Origin: Lysobacteraceae bacterium
GTDB taxonomy: Bacteria; Pseudomonadota; Gammaproteobacteria; Xanthomonadales; Xanthomonadaceae
Direction: 5' to 3'
Length of the DNA stretch: 9,833 nucleotides
NCBI GenBank assembly: GCA_003449515.1
Contig: DMHI01000097.1
Coordinates: 1 to 9,833 of the forward strand
Shown here in pieces: positions 1-9,795 of this stretch. How positions within the stretch are numbered: the stretch's first letter is position 1; each line of letters begins with the position of its first letter. Both the position numbers and the translations under genes were made by a program. The notes below the pieces were generated by a model. That model saw only the letters and a program-made list of their open reading frames with translations, was not told where the DNA came from and made no database searches.

Positions 1-368
1 GAGGTGTTCGACGCGACGATGGCGTGCGGCGCAACAAACGGCGCGATCTTCTCGTACAGGTCTTTCTTCCACTCCATCTTCTCGGCGATCGCCTCGATGA
101 TGAGGTCGCAGTCGGCGAGGAGCGCGAGGTGCTGCTCGTAGTTCGCCGGGATGATCGCGCTGAGCTTGCTCTTGCTGGCGAGCGGAGCGGGCGAGAGCTT
201 GCCCAAGTTGGCGATGGCCTTCTGGACGATGCCGTTCTTGTCGCCCTCCTTGGCGGCAAGGTCGAAGAGCAGGGTGTCGACGTCGGCATTGACGAGGTGC
301 GCAGCGATCTGCGCGCCCATCACGCCGGCACCGAGCACCGCCACTTTGCGGATACGAAGCTGGGACAT
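1..368 (-). CDS. 3-hydroxyacyl-CoA dehydrogenase, N-terminal part (FadB/FadN-type), cut by left edge
   Basis: Only the first 122 codons are present; the rest lies beyond position 1. The protein begins MSQLRIRKVAVLGAGVMGAQ. It shows a Rossmann NAD-binding motif GAGVMG at residues 13-18, an acidic residue after the second strand (D36), and the family motif SNT(S) at 120-123, exactly at the window edge. The stretch with KLSPAPL and then DLIIEAIAE resembles FadN/FadB-like beta-oxidation enzymes, which oxidise 3-hydroxyacyl-CoA with NAD and often carry an enoyl-CoA hydratase domain. Whether that second domain is present here cannot be seen. The ATG at 368-366 has a GGAG Shine-Dalgarno at 377-374, 5 nt upstream. 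The psrA-like regulator gene lies 117 nt upstream in the same direction, so joint transcription and fatty-acid control are likely. Family assignment is firm; the choice between fadB and fadN naming is not. Confidence 0.88.
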   Translation of the reverse strand, partial: MSQLRIRKVAVLGAGVMGAQIAAHLVNADVDTLLFDLAAKEGDKNGIVQKAIANLGKLSPAPLASKSKLSAIIPANYEQHLALLADCDLIIEAIAEKMEWKKDLYEKIAPFVAPHAIVASNT

Positions 369-436
369 GGGGACTCCGAAGGGGAGGGGTGTAGGTGGGC
401 GGAACGATCGTGCGTTGGCACGGCCGACTTGCGAAG

Positions 437-452
437 CATACGCCACCGTATG
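437..452. repeat. Perfect inverted repeat between psrA and the fad gene
   Basis: CATACG, 4 nt (CCAC), then CGTATG. The 6-bp arms are perfect and sit in the 117-nt gap between psrA and the dehydrogenase gene. The right-hand arm, read on the minus strand, is followed by a weak -10-like TATGCT. It could be an operator for a regulator other than PsrA (no CAAAC-type half-site is present in this gap) or a small hairpin in the transcript. No T-run follows, so it is not a classical terminator. Confidence 0.4.
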
Positions 453-485
453 TTCAGTCGGCGAGAGGGGCTCCCGGGGCGGGGC

Positions 486-1109
486 TCAGCCCGCGCGCAG
501 TCCGGCAGCGGCGAAGCGCACCAGTTGCTGGGCGGCCTTGTCGCAGTGCAGCTTCTCGCTGGTACCGGCCGGGCGCTTGATCAGGCCGAAGTCGGCCATC
601 GCGTAGGTCAGGGCACCGGCGACGAAATCCAGCCGCCAGTAGAGGTCCTCCTTGGCCAGCCCCGGGACGCAGTCGGCCATCGCCTTGGAGAATTCGCGCA
701 GCACGTGGCCGTAGTTGTCGGAAAGGAACTTGCGCAGGCCGTCGTTTTTCTCGGCGAAAGCGCGGGCGAGCACACGCACGAAGGCCGCCCCGCCATGCTG
801 GCGGTCGAGGGTGAGCGCCAGCGGCGGCTCGATGAAGGCGCGCAGCACGGCTTCGAGATCGCCCGGCTGCGCCTGCCGGGCCGCGGCCAGCTGCTTCAGG
901 CGCTTCTCGCTCATGTCGTCCATGCGGCGGCGGAACACCTCGTTGACGAGGTTCTCCTTCGAGCCGAAGTGGTAGTTCACCGCGGCGATGTTGACGTCGG
1001 CGCGGCTGGTCACCTGGCGCAGCGAGGTTCCCGCGAAGCCATGCACGGCGAACAGTTCCTCGGCGGCGCCGAGAATGCGGTCCTTGGTGCTGAAGTGCGT
1101 GGTGCTCAT
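486..1109 (-). CDS. psrA: PsrA-like TetR-family regulator of fatty-acid metabolism
   Basis: A 207-residue repressor with an N-terminal TetR helix-turn-helix (about residues 8-55). The diagnostic stretch TSLRQVTSRADVN-IAAVNYHFGSK closely matches Pseudomonas PsrA, as do the later segments ARAFAEKNDGLRKFL and LYWRLDFVAGAL and the C-terminal FAAAGLRAG. PsrA proteins bind long-chain acyl ligands and repress beta-oxidation genes and their own gene. The ATG at 1109-1107 is chosen because a GGAG (1119-1116) lies 6 nt upstream. The ATG four codons earlier (1121) has no Shine-Dalgarno and would fall at or before the predicted transcript start. Stop TGA is at 488-486. Downstream in the same direction is a 3-hydroxyacyl-CoA dehydrogenase, the expected kind of target. 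TetR membership is certain; PsrA orthology is very likely, recognised by remembered sequence similarity. Confidence 0.85.
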   Translation of the reverse strand: MSTTHFSTKDRILGAAEELFAVHGFAGTSLRQVTSRADVNIAAVNYHFGSKENLVNEVFRRRMDDMSEKRLKQLAAARQAQPGDLEAVLRAFIEPPLALTLDRQHGGAAFVRVLARAFAEKNDGLRKFLSDNYGHVLREFSKAMADCVPGLAKEDLYWRLDFVAGALTYAMADFGLIKRPAGTSEKLHCDKAAQQLVRFAAAGLRAG

Positions 1110-1120
1110 GGCGTGCTCCA

Positions 1121-1138
1121 TTCAAACGCTTGCTGGAT
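1121..1138. promoter_or_regulatory. PsrA-like operator 1 (proximal to psrA)
   Basis: The 18-mer has one perfect half-site (TTCAAAC), a GCTT spacer and a degraded second half (GCTGGAT, 4 of 7 matching GTTTGAA). This fits the CAAAC-N4-GTTTG form reported for PsrA. It lies over the predicted psrA transcription start and touches the weak -10. Binding is inferred from sequence only. Confidence 0.5.
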
Positions 1139-1166
1139 GCTGGTGGTGTCGCCGGCAGGCTGTCAA
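1137..1166 (-). promoter_or_regulatory. Predicted psrA promoter
   Basis: Read on the minus strand, a perfect -35 TTGACA occupies 1166-1161. After 18 nt there is a weak -10, CAGCAT, at 1142-1137. This would start transcription near 1130 and leave a leader of about 20 nt before the ATG at 1109. The -35 lies inside operator 2 and the -10 touches operator 1, as expected for an autorepressed gene. Confidence 0.5.
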
Positions 1167-1179
1167 GTGCTTGTTTGAA
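1162..1179. promoter_or_regulatory. PsrA-like operator 2 (distal)
   Basis: This is the mirror of operator 1: a degraded left half (GTCAAGT, 4 of 7), the same GCTT spacer and a perfect right half (GTTTGAA). The two sites are 41 bp apart centre to centre, about four helical turns. It covers the predicted psrA -35 hexamer. The perfect half-sites of the two operators form an 8-bp inverted repeat (1120-1127 and 1173-1180). Confidence 0.5.
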
Positions 1180-1218
1180 TCCGCGCGCGGAACCGCTTCC
1201 GGTTTGCGGTGTAAGCCG

Positions 1219-1248
1219 ATGACTTTTCAGGCATTCGCAGCCTATACT
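1219..1248 (+). promoter_or_regulatory. Predicted ndk promoter
   Basis: The -10 is TATACT at 1243-1248 (5 of 6). Eighteen nt upstream is ATGACT at 1219-1224 (4 of 6 against TTGACA). It stands in an AT-richer patch of otherwise GC-rich DNA and would give a leader of roughly 35 nt. It probably also drives rlmN and genes further down, as no terminator is visible between ndk and rlmN. Confidence 0.5.
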
Positions 1249-1279
1249 TCGCGCCTTGGCGGTTTTCCTATTGACAAAG

Positions 1280-1289
1280 GTTTGCAAAC
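1280..1289. repeat. 10-bp perfect palindrome immediately before the ndk start codon
   Basis: GTTTGCAAAC ends at the base before the ndk ATG (1290). The AAAGG Shine-Dalgarno (1276-1280) overlaps its first base. The arms are the PsrA half-site sequence in outward orientation. It may be an operator-like element or coincidence. Confidence 0.35.
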
Positions 1290-1715
1290 ATGAGCGTTGA
1301 ACGCACCATTTCGATCATCAAGCCCGACGCCGTCGCGAAGAACGTGATCGGCCAGATCTACGCGCGTTTCGAGAACGCCGGCCTGAAGGTCGTCGCGGCG
1401 AAGATGAAGCACCTCTCGCGCAAGGAGGCCGAAGGCTTCTACGCCGTGCACAAGGAGCGTCCGTTCTTCAACGCGCTGGTCGAGTTCATGATCTCGGGCC
1501 CGGTGATGATCCAGGTGCTGGAAGGCGAGAACGCGGTGCAGAAGAACCGCGATCTGATGGGCGCCACCAACCCGAAGGACGCAGCACCCGGCACGATCCG
1601 CGCCGACTTCGCGCAGTCGATCGACGCCAACGCCGTGCACGGTTCGGACAGCCTCGAGAACGCCGCGATCGAGACCGCGTACTTCTTCAGCGCCACCGAG
1701 CTCTGCCCGCGCTGA
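1290..1715 (+). CDS. ndk: Nucleoside diphosphate kinase
   Basis: A cytoplasmic enzyme that passes the gamma-phosphate of ATP to other nucleoside diphosphates through a phospho-histidine, balancing NTP and dNTP pools. All expected residues are visible in the 141-residue protein: the N-terminal TISIIKPDAV with K11, Y51, R57, T93 and R104, N114, and the signature NAVHGSDS carrying the catalytic H117. Length and motifs are standard for a bacterial Ndk. The ATG at 1290 is preceded by AAAGG (1276-1280) at 9 nt, and a TATACT promoter element lies about 40 nt upstream. rlmN follows after 28 nt on the same strand with no terminator visible, so co-transcription is likely. The upstream neighbour psrA is divergent. 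Confidence 0.98.
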   Translation: MSVERTISIIKPDAVAKNVIGQIYARFENAGLKVVAAKMKHLSRKEAEGFYAVHKERPFFNALVEFMISGPVMIQVLEGENAVQKNRDLMGATNPKDAAPGTIRADFAQSIDANAVHGSDSLENAAIETAYFFSATELCPR

Positions 1716-1743
1716 GCGGTCGCTGCCGATATCGATCGAGGCC

Positions 1744-2914
<1,171 letters not shown>

Positions 2915-2925
<11 letters not shown>

Positions 2926-3688
2926 GGCCGCGAGATCCGGCGTTCTGCTTCTGGCGGCGCTGGTCGTCGGCGCTGGCTGTGCCAGCGGTGGCGGCACCCG
3001 GGCCGACCGCGAGGCCACCTCGCCGGTCGCGCAGCGCGCCATCAACATGGCCAAGGTGCATCTGGATCGCGGCGAACCGACGCGCGCACTGGGCGAGGCG
3101 GAGTCGGCCGTTGCATCGGACCCGCACAGCGCGCTGGCGCGGGTGGTGCTGGGCACCGCGCTCGAGGCGCTCGATCGGCGCGACGAGGCCGGCCGTGCGT
3201 TCCACCGCGCTGCGGAGCTGGCACCCGCCAACGGCACCGTGCTGAACGCGCACGGCGCCTTCCTCTGCCGCAATGGCGAGACCGATGCGGCGATGGCGGC
3301 CTTCCTGAAAGCCACCGCCGATCCCGCCTATCGCGAGCCCGAACAGGCGCTCGCCAACGCCGGCAGTTGCGCGGCCGATGCCGGACGCAAGGATGTCGCC
3401 GAGCTCAACTTCCGCGCGGCGCTCACCCTGGAGCCGCGGCTGCCGCAGGCTCTGGTCGGCATGGCGAAGCTGGAACACCAGCGCGGCGATGCCCTCGGTG
3501 CGCGCGCCTTCCTGCAGCGCCGCGAGGCCCTCGGCGCACTGGGTGCCGGTGAACTGGCGCTTGCCATCGAAATCGAAACCGCGGCCGGCGACACCCGCGC
3601 CGCGGCACGTTACCGCAGCGCGTTGGCGACGATGGCCGAGCAGGCCGGCGCCACGCGTCCCGCCGATCCTGGGAGTCGAATGCAGTGA
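2915..3688 (+). CDS. pilF: Type IV pilus biogenesis lipoprotein PilF/PilW (TPR pilotin)
   Basis: An outer-membrane pilotin that helps assemble the PilQ secretin for type IV pili. The 257-residue protein has a lipoprotein signal: a hydrophobic stretch at residues 10-20 and C22 in the sequence GAGC. The -3 residue is Gly rather than the usual Leu, so the lipobox is imperfect. About four tetratricopeptide repeats follow, at roughly 38-71, 72-105, 106-139 and 143-176. The third contains NAHGAFLCRNGETDAA, the part most typical of PilF. The ATG at 2915 lies inside the end of rlmN, with GAGGG (2902-2906) 8 nt upstream, so translation is probably coupled to rlmN. Its stop overlaps the rodZ start. Position between rlmN and rodZ is the standard one in gammaproteobacteria. 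Confidence 0.92.
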
Positions 3689-4515
3689 GCGTCGCCGATC
3701 CAAGCACCGACATCGCCGCGCGCCTGCGCGCCGCACGCCACGAGCAGGGCCTTGCGATCGAGGAGCTCGCCCGCGAGTTGCGCAATCCGGTCAGTGTCCT
3801 CGAGGTGATCGAGCGCGGCGAGTGGCCGCGGCTCGGGGCTCCGGTGTTCGTGCGCCATCTGGTGGGGCGCTACGCGGCGCGGCTCGGCGTCGACGTCGAC
3901 CTCGAGGCGGTGGCCCGCACGGTGGACGCCCCGGTGCTGCGCTCGCAGGTGCCGGCATCGCGGCTCGGTCGCTTCGCCGACTTCTCGGCGCGCCATGTGG
4001 CGTATGTCGCCGGCACCCTGCTGGTCGTGCCCACGGTGTACGCATTGCTGAGCCTCGGTGCGGGCGGGCCGGCCGATGTCCGGCCGCTCGATCCGGTCGC
4101 CGTCGCGATGCCGGCGGCTGCGCCACCGGATGCCGCCGGCCCGGCACAGCCGTCGACGCTGGCGGCTGCGGCAACGCCGGCCGTCGCCGTGGCGCCGACC
4201 AGCGCGACGCCGGTCTCGGCGAGCCTCGCGGGTCCGGCCTCGGCTCCAGCGCGTGAGCTGGAACTGCGCTTCCGCGGCGAGAGCTGGATCGAAGTTCTCG
4301 GAACCGATGGCCGATCGTTGCGGCAGATGCTGGCGGTGGAGGGCGATGTGCTGCGCTTTTCCGCAGCGGACGTGGGCCGCGTGACGGTCGGCAATGTCGC
4401 CGCGACCGACGTGTGGCTGGATGGCTCGCCGGTGAACCTCGATGCGGTACGCGCGGCGAACGTCGCCCGCTTTGCGCTATCCTCCGACGGCTCGATCGAG
4501 GCCGTCGCGCGCTGA
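3685..4515 (+). CDS. rodZ: RodZ-like cytoskeletal membrane protein
   Basis: RodZ links MreB filaments to the inner membrane and the elongation machinery. The 276-residue protein has an N-terminal HTH_25-type domain (about residues 8-75), including LRAARHEQGLAIEELA and the IERGEWPRLGAPVFVRHLVG segment. One transmembrane helix lies at about 103-124. A periplasmic Ala/Pro/Thr-rich linker (about 125-188) is followed by a C-terminal beta domain (DUF4115, about 190-276) with the hallmark ESWIEVLGTDGR. The start is GTG at 3685, overlapping the pilF stop in a GTGA junction, with GGGAG (3671-3675) 9 nt upstream. The cytoplasmic domain is an adapted helix-turn-helix fold that in the family binds MreB rather than acting as a classical regulator. 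It is shorter than E. coli RodZ, mainly in the linker. Confidence 0.9.
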   Translation: MSVADPSTDIAARLRAARHEQGLAIEELARELRNPVSVLEVIERGEWPRLGAPVFVRHLVGRYAARLGVDVDLEAVARTVDAPVLRSQVPASRLGRFADFSARHVAYVAGTLLVVPTVYALLSLGAGGPADVRPLDPVAVAMPAAAPPDAAGPAQPSTLAAAATPAVAVAPTSATPVSASLAGPASAPARELELRFRGESWIEVLGTDGRSLRQMLAVEGDVLRFSAADVGRVTVGNVAATDVWLDGSPVNLDAVRAANVARFALSSDGSIEAVAR

Positions 4516-4521
4516 AGCGGC

Positions 4522-4534
4522 GGGGCCTCGCCCC
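4522..4534 (+). other. GC-rich hairpin in the rodZ-yfgM gap
   Basis: GGGGC, loop CTC, GCCCC: a 5-bp stem 6 nt after the rodZ stop in a 57-nt gap. There is no T-run, so it is not a convincing intrinsic terminator. It may pause transcription, protect RNA ends, or mean nothing. It marks the place where ispG and hisS stand in E. coli. Confidence 0.3.
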
Positions 4535-4572
4535 ATCCTTCGCATTGGCCGCGGCAGACGCGGCGACGGCTC

Positions 4573-5226
4573 ATGTCCAACGACCAGATCGACGAATACG
4601 AACAGGGCGAACGCGTCCGCAAGTGGCTCCGCGACAACGGCGGGGCGGTGTTCGGCGGCATCGCGCTCGGCCTCGCGGCGATCGCCGGTTTCCAGTTCTA
4701 CCAGGGCCACCAGGCCGAGCAGCAGGTGGAGGCCTCGCGCCAGTTCGACCGCTTCGTCGAGGCGCAGGACGCCGGCGAGAGCGAGACCGCTGGCGGTCTG
4801 GCGGCATCCCTGGCGGCGAACTTCGCCGACACGCCGTACCCGGCCCTGGCCGCGCTGCGGCGCGCCTCGACCCTCGTCGCCGATGGCAAGCCCGAGGAGG
4901 CGCTGACGGCGCTCGATGCCGCGATTCCGGGCACCCGGGACGCAGCCCTCGCGCAGTTGATGCAGCTTCGCGCGGCCCGCGCCGAAGTGCTGCTGGGTCG
5001 CCACGATGCCGCCCTGGCGCGGATCGAGCGCGTCGATATCGCTGCCTACCGGGCGATGCGCGACGAACTGCGGGGCGATGTCCTCGCCGCCCAGGGCAAG
5101 CGCGACGCGGCACGCGATGCCTACCGCGACGCGCTTGCCGCCACCGATGTGGCCGCGCCCACGCGCGTGCTGCTCGAACTCAAGCTCGCCGATGTCGGCG
5201 GCTCCATCACGACCCCGGAAGCCTGA
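4573..5226 (+). CDS. yfgM: YfgM-type tetratricopeptide inner-membrane protein
   Basis: YfgM is an ancillary protein of the SecYEG translocon that works with the PpiD chaperone on the periplasmic side. The 217-residue protein begins with a charged cytoplasmic segment (YEQGERVRKWLRDNGG). A single transmembrane helix follows at about 24-43, then a helical periplasmic domain with TPR-like repeats, including the family segment DELRGDVLAAQGKRDAARDAY near residues 157-177. Length and plan match the E. coli protein. The ATG at 4573 has no strong Shine-Dalgarno but is the only start that leaves the conserved N-terminus intact. bamB starts 3 nt after its stop, the usual yfgM-bamB pairing. Confidence 0.9.
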   Translation: MSNDQIDEYEQGERVRKWLRDNGGAVFGGIALGLAAIAGFQFYQGHQAEQQVEASRQFDRFVEAQDAGESETAGGLAASLAANFADTPYPALAALRRASTLVADGKPEEALTALDAAIPGTRDAALAQLMQLRAARAEVLLGRHDAALARIERVDIAAYRAMRDELRGDVLAAQGKRDAARDAYRDALAATDVAAPTRVLLELKLADVGGSITTPEA

Positions 5227-5229
5227 TCC

Positions 5230-6447
5230 ATGCGCAAGCTCCTCGGCATCGCCATCGTTGCCGCCCTGACCCTCACGGGATGCGGGACCGTCCGCGACTG
5301 GTTCCGCAGCGACGCCAGCAAGGCCACCGACCCGGTCGAACTGGTCGAGATCGAGGGCGCCCGCGAGGTCGAGCGCCTGTGGTCGGCATCGCTCGGCGAC
5401 GGCGAGGGGCGGCGTGGCTTCCGCCAGCGCCCCGGCTTCGACAGCCAGAACCTCTACGCCGTCACCGATGACGGCGCGATCCGCGCGATCGACCTCGAAA
5501 CCGGCGATGAACGCTGGTCGACCGCACTGGAAGAGCTGGGCGGCGGCGGTGGCTGGCGCCTGTGGGAGCGCGCCATCCGCGATGGCGGCCTGCAGTCGTC
5601 GGTGGGGGTGGGCGAAGGGCTGGTGGTGGTGGCCGGACGCAGTGGCGTGGTGTTCGCCGTTGCCGCCGAGACCGGCGAGCCGCGCTGGGAAACGCAGGCC
5701 AGCGCCGAGGTTCTGGCCGCGCCGCTGGTCACTGCTGGAACCGTGGTCGTGCGCTCGCAGGATGGTCGCGTGATCGGCCTCAGCGCCGCCGACGGCCGCC
5801 AGCGTTGGGCGTTCGATCGCGCCATTCCCACGCTCAGCTCGCGCGGTGCCAGTGCGCCGGCGGCGGCGGCCGGGCTGGTGCTGGTGGGCAATGACGACGG
5901 CACCGTTGTGGCGCTGCGCGCCGACGACGGTGTGCCGGTCTGGGAAGCGATCGTCGCCGAGGCCGAAGGCCGCACCGAGTTGGATCGCCTGGTCGACATC
6001 GACGGCGACCTCGCTGTGGGTGCCGGATCGGTCTATGCCACCAGCGTGCGCGGCGTGACCGCGGCGATCACGATCGCCGGAGGTCAGGTGGTGTGGACGC
6101 GCGACAACGGCGGTGCCACCGGGCTCGAACTCACCAGCGACGGCGTTCTCATCGCCGACGCCGGCGGCACGCTGTGGGCGCTGGATCGCTCCAGTGGCAG
6201 CGCGCTGTGGCGTCAGGACGGCCTGCTCCGACGCCAGCCCAGTGGCGTGGCGATGGCGGGCACCCTGGCGGTGCTGGGCGACATCGAGGGCTACCTGCAC
6301 TGGATCGACCCGAACAGCGGCGCGTTCCGAGCCCGTGCCCGCGTCGGCGACGGCCGTATCCTCGCCGCGCCGATCACCACGCCCACGGGCACCGTGGTTG
6401 CGGTGACCGATGAAGGGCGCATCGCCGCCTTCCGCATCAACGAGTGA
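5230..6447 (+). CDS. bamB: Outer membrane protein assembly lipoprotein BamB
   Basis: BamB is a periplasm-facing lipoprotein of the BAM complex that inserts beta-barrel proteins. The 405-residue protein has a signal peptide with a perfect lipobox LTGC (C18), and Gly at +2 rather than Asp, consistent with outer-membrane sorting. The body is a PQQ-like beta-propeller. Repeats ending in an aspartate/glycine turn and Trp recur, for example AIDLETGDERW (86-96), AVAAETGEPRW (143-153), GLSAADGRQRW (183-193), ALRADDGVPVW (228-238) and ALDRSSGSALW (317-327), giving about eight blades. The segment EGRTELDRLVDID (246-258) is a strong BamB marker. A Gly-rich insert (GGGGGW, 104-109) lies in an early blade. 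GGAAG (5217-5221) precedes the ATG by 8 nt. der follows after 4 nt. Confidence 0.96.
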   Translation: MRKLLGIAIVAALTLTGCGTVRDWFRSDASKATDPVELVEIEGAREVERLWSASLGDGEGRRGFRQRPGFDSQNLYAVTDDGAIRAIDLETGDERWSTALEELGGGGGWRLWERAIRDGGLQSSVGVGEGLVVVAGRSGVVFAVAAETGEPRWETQASAEVLAAPLVTAGTVVVRSQDGRVIGLSAADGRQRWAFDRAIPTLSSRGASAPAAAAGLVLVGNDDGTVVALRADDGVPVWEAIVAEAEGRTELDRLVDIDGDLAVGAGSVYATSVRGVTAAITIAGGQVVWTRDNGGATGLELTSDGVLIADAGGTLWALDRSSGSALWRQDGLLRRQPSGVAMAGTLAVLGDIEGYLHWIDPNSGAFRARARVGDGRILAAPITTPTGTVVAVTDEGRIAAFRINE

Positions 6448-6451
6448 TCCC

Positions 6452-7849
6452 ATGCTGCCGCTTGTCGCGCTGGTCGGTCGGCCGAACGTCGGCAAGAGCA
6501 CGCTGTTCAATGCGCTGACGCGCAGCCGCGACGCGCTGGTCCACGACCAGCCCGGCGTGACGCGCGATCGCCACTACGGCGTGTGTCGGCTCGATCCCGC
6601 GCGGCCGTTCGCCATCGTCGATACCGGCGGTCTTTCCGGCGAGGAAATCGGCTTGGCCGGCGCCACCGCCAAGCAGGCGAGGGCGGGTGTGGAGGAAGCC
6701 GATCTCGTGGTCTTCGTCGTCGATGCGCGCGAGGGCCTCGCGGCGCTGGATCGCGAAATCATCGGCTGGCTGCGCAAGACCGGCAAACCGCTGATCCTCG
6801 CCGTCAACAAGACCGACGGCCTGGTCGAATCCGACTGCATGGCGGAGTTCGCGAAGTTCGGCATCGCCGACGCTCTGCCGCTCGCCGCCTCGCACCAGCG
6901 CGGCGTGCCCGACCTCGTCGAGCGCGTGCAGACGCGGCTGCCGGCGGATCGCGATCTCTCGGTCCTCGAGGATGATCCGCAGCGCATCCGCGTCGCCTTC
7001 GTCGGCCGCCCCAACGTGGGCAAGAGCACGCTGGTCAACCGCATGCTCGGCGAGGAGCGGATGATCGCCTCCGACGTGCCGGGCACCACCCGCGATTCGA
7101 TCGCCGTCGACCTCGAGCGCGACGGCAAGCTCTATCGCCTGATCGACACCGCCGGCCTGCGCCGTCGTGGCAAGGTCGATGAAGCGGTCGAGAAGTTCAG
7201 CGCCTTCAAGACACTGGCCTCGATCGAGCACTGCCAGGTGGCCGTGGTGCTGGTCGACGGCACCGAGGGCATCACCGACCAGGACGCCACCGTGCTCGGC
7301 CATGTGCTCGAAGCCGGTCGCGGCCTCGTCGTCGCGGTGAACAAGTGGGATGGCCTCAGCAGCTACGAGCGCGAGCAGAACCGCGTGCTGCTCGAGCGCA
7401 AGCTCGCCTTCGCGCCCTGGGCCGAGCGCATCACCATCTCCGCACTGCACGGCAGCGGCCTGCGCGAGCTGTTCCGCGCCGTCAACCGCGCGCATGCCTC
7501 GGTGACCAGGAGCTTTGGCACCAGCGAGATCAACCGCGCGCTGGAAGTGGCCTACGCCACCAACCCGCCGCCGTCGGTACGCGGCCACGCGCCGAAGATG
7601 CGCTATGGCCACTCGGGCGGCAGCACGCCGCCCACCTTCATCATCCACGGCACGCGGCTCAAGGGCCTGCCGGAGAGCTACCGGCGCTACCTCGAGAACT
7701 TCTTCCGCAAGCGTTTCAAGTTGGTCGGCACGCCGCTGAAGTTCGAGTTCCGCGAAGGCGAGAACCCCTTCGAAGGCAAGAAGAACGAGCTTTCCGAGCG
7801 CCAGCAGGCCAAGCGCCGGCGGCTGATGCGCTTTGCGAAGAAGCGTTGA
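6452..7849 (+). CDS. der: Ribosome-assembly GTPase Der (EngA)
   Basis: An essential double-GTPase that acts in late 50S subunit assembly. The 465-residue protein has two G domains in tandem. The first has GRPNVGKS (9-16), DTGG (57-60) and NKTD (119-122). The second has GRPNVGKS (185-192), DTAG (232-235) and NKWD (297-300). A C-terminal KH-like domain (about 350-445) carries the signature PPPSVRGHAPKMRYGH, with a basic tail to residue 465. The ATG at 6452 is chosen because it puts the first P-loop at residue 9, as in the family. The reading frame continues upstream to 6410, but that would add 14 residues from inside bamB. GAGTGA (6442-6447), overlapping the bamB stop, can serve as ribosome site. 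Shorter than E. coli Der (490). Confidence 0.98.
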   Translation: MLPLVALVGRPNVGKSTLFNALTRSRDALVHDQPGVTRDRHYGVCRLDPARPFAIVDTGGLSGEEIGLAGATAKQARAGVEEADLVVFVVDAREGLAALDREIIGWLRKTGKPLILAVNKTDGLVESDCMAEFAKFGIADALPLAASHQRGVPDLVERVQTRLPADRDLSVLEDDPQRIRVAFVGRPNVGKSTLVNRMLGEERMIASDVPGTTRDSIAVDLERDGKLYRLIDTAGLRRRGKVDEAVEKFSAFKTLASIEHCQVAVVLVDGTEGITDQDATVLGHVLEAGRGLVVAVNKWDGLSSYEREQNRVLLERKLAFAPWAERITISALHGSGLRELFRAVNRAHASVTRSFGTSEINRALEVAYATNPPPSVRGHAPKMRYGHSGGSTPPTFIIHGTRLKGLPESYRRYLENFFRKRFKLVGTPLKFEFREGENPFEGKKNELSERQQAKRRRLMRFAKKR

Positions 7850-7865
7850 GCGCGCGACGCCGCCG

Positions 7866-9695
<1,830 letters not shown>

Positions 9696-9728
9696 ACGGA
9701 ACGCGGCGTTGCGCCGGCGGCGGGCGCT

Positions 9729-9758
9729 GCACGCCGTCTGGGCGTTCACGCCGCGTGC
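9729..9758. repeat. Nested inverted repeats upstream of folD
   Basis: The outer arms are GCACGC (9729-9734) and GCGTGC (9753-9758), perfect over 6 bp. Between them is an inner hairpin GGCG-TTCA-CGCC (9741-9752). The structure abuts the folD -10 element and follows the fusion gene by 33 nt. It may be an operator or a weak transcription end for the upstream genes; there is no T-run. Confidence 0.3.
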
Positions 9759-9764
9759 GATAAT
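9756..9764 (+). promoter_or_regulatory. Extended -10 element of the folD promoter
   Basis: TGC followed by GATAAT (5 of 6 against TATAAT) makes an extended -10 in the 100-nt gap before folD. No good -35 lies 16-18 nt upstream, as is usual for extended -10 promoters. Predicted transcription start is near 9771, giving a leader of about 25 nt. Nothing else codes in this gap. Confidence 0.5.
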
Positions 9765-9795
9765 CGTCGGCTTTCCCGCTCGGACCTCCGATTCG

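Noticed and set aside
482..492. GGGCTCAGCCC at the psrA stop codon as a terminator
   Set aside because: The arms leave a one-base loop and no T-run follows on the minus strand.
1110..1121. Upstream ATG of psrA giving four extra residues
   Set aside because: No Shine-Dalgarno before it, and it lies close to the predicted transcription start; the ATG at 1109 has a GGAG at 6 nt.
24..1178. 384-codon plus-strand frame opposite psrA and the fad gene
   Set aside because: It spans two real minus-strand genes and their intergenic region, including the operators; no domain is recognisable.
1271..1276. Perfect TTGACA as a -35 element on the plus strand
   Set aside because: No -10-like hexamer lies 16-18 nt downstream, and the spacing would put the transcript start inside ndk. 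It overlaps the ribosome-site region instead.
6410..6451. Longer Der start inside bamB
   Set aside because: It would add 14 residues not seen in the family, ahead of a P-loop that normally begins within about ten residues of the start.
4477..6510. 677-codon open frame on the minus strand across yfgM and bamB
   Set aside because: It crosses two well-supported genes, has a low-complexity composition and no ribosome site or domain. It is a by-product of codon bias.
7833..7865. TTG start for the MoeB fusion inside der
   Set aside because: The extra 11 residues are encoded by the end of der and the short gap and carry no conserved feature; the ATG at 7866 is more economical.
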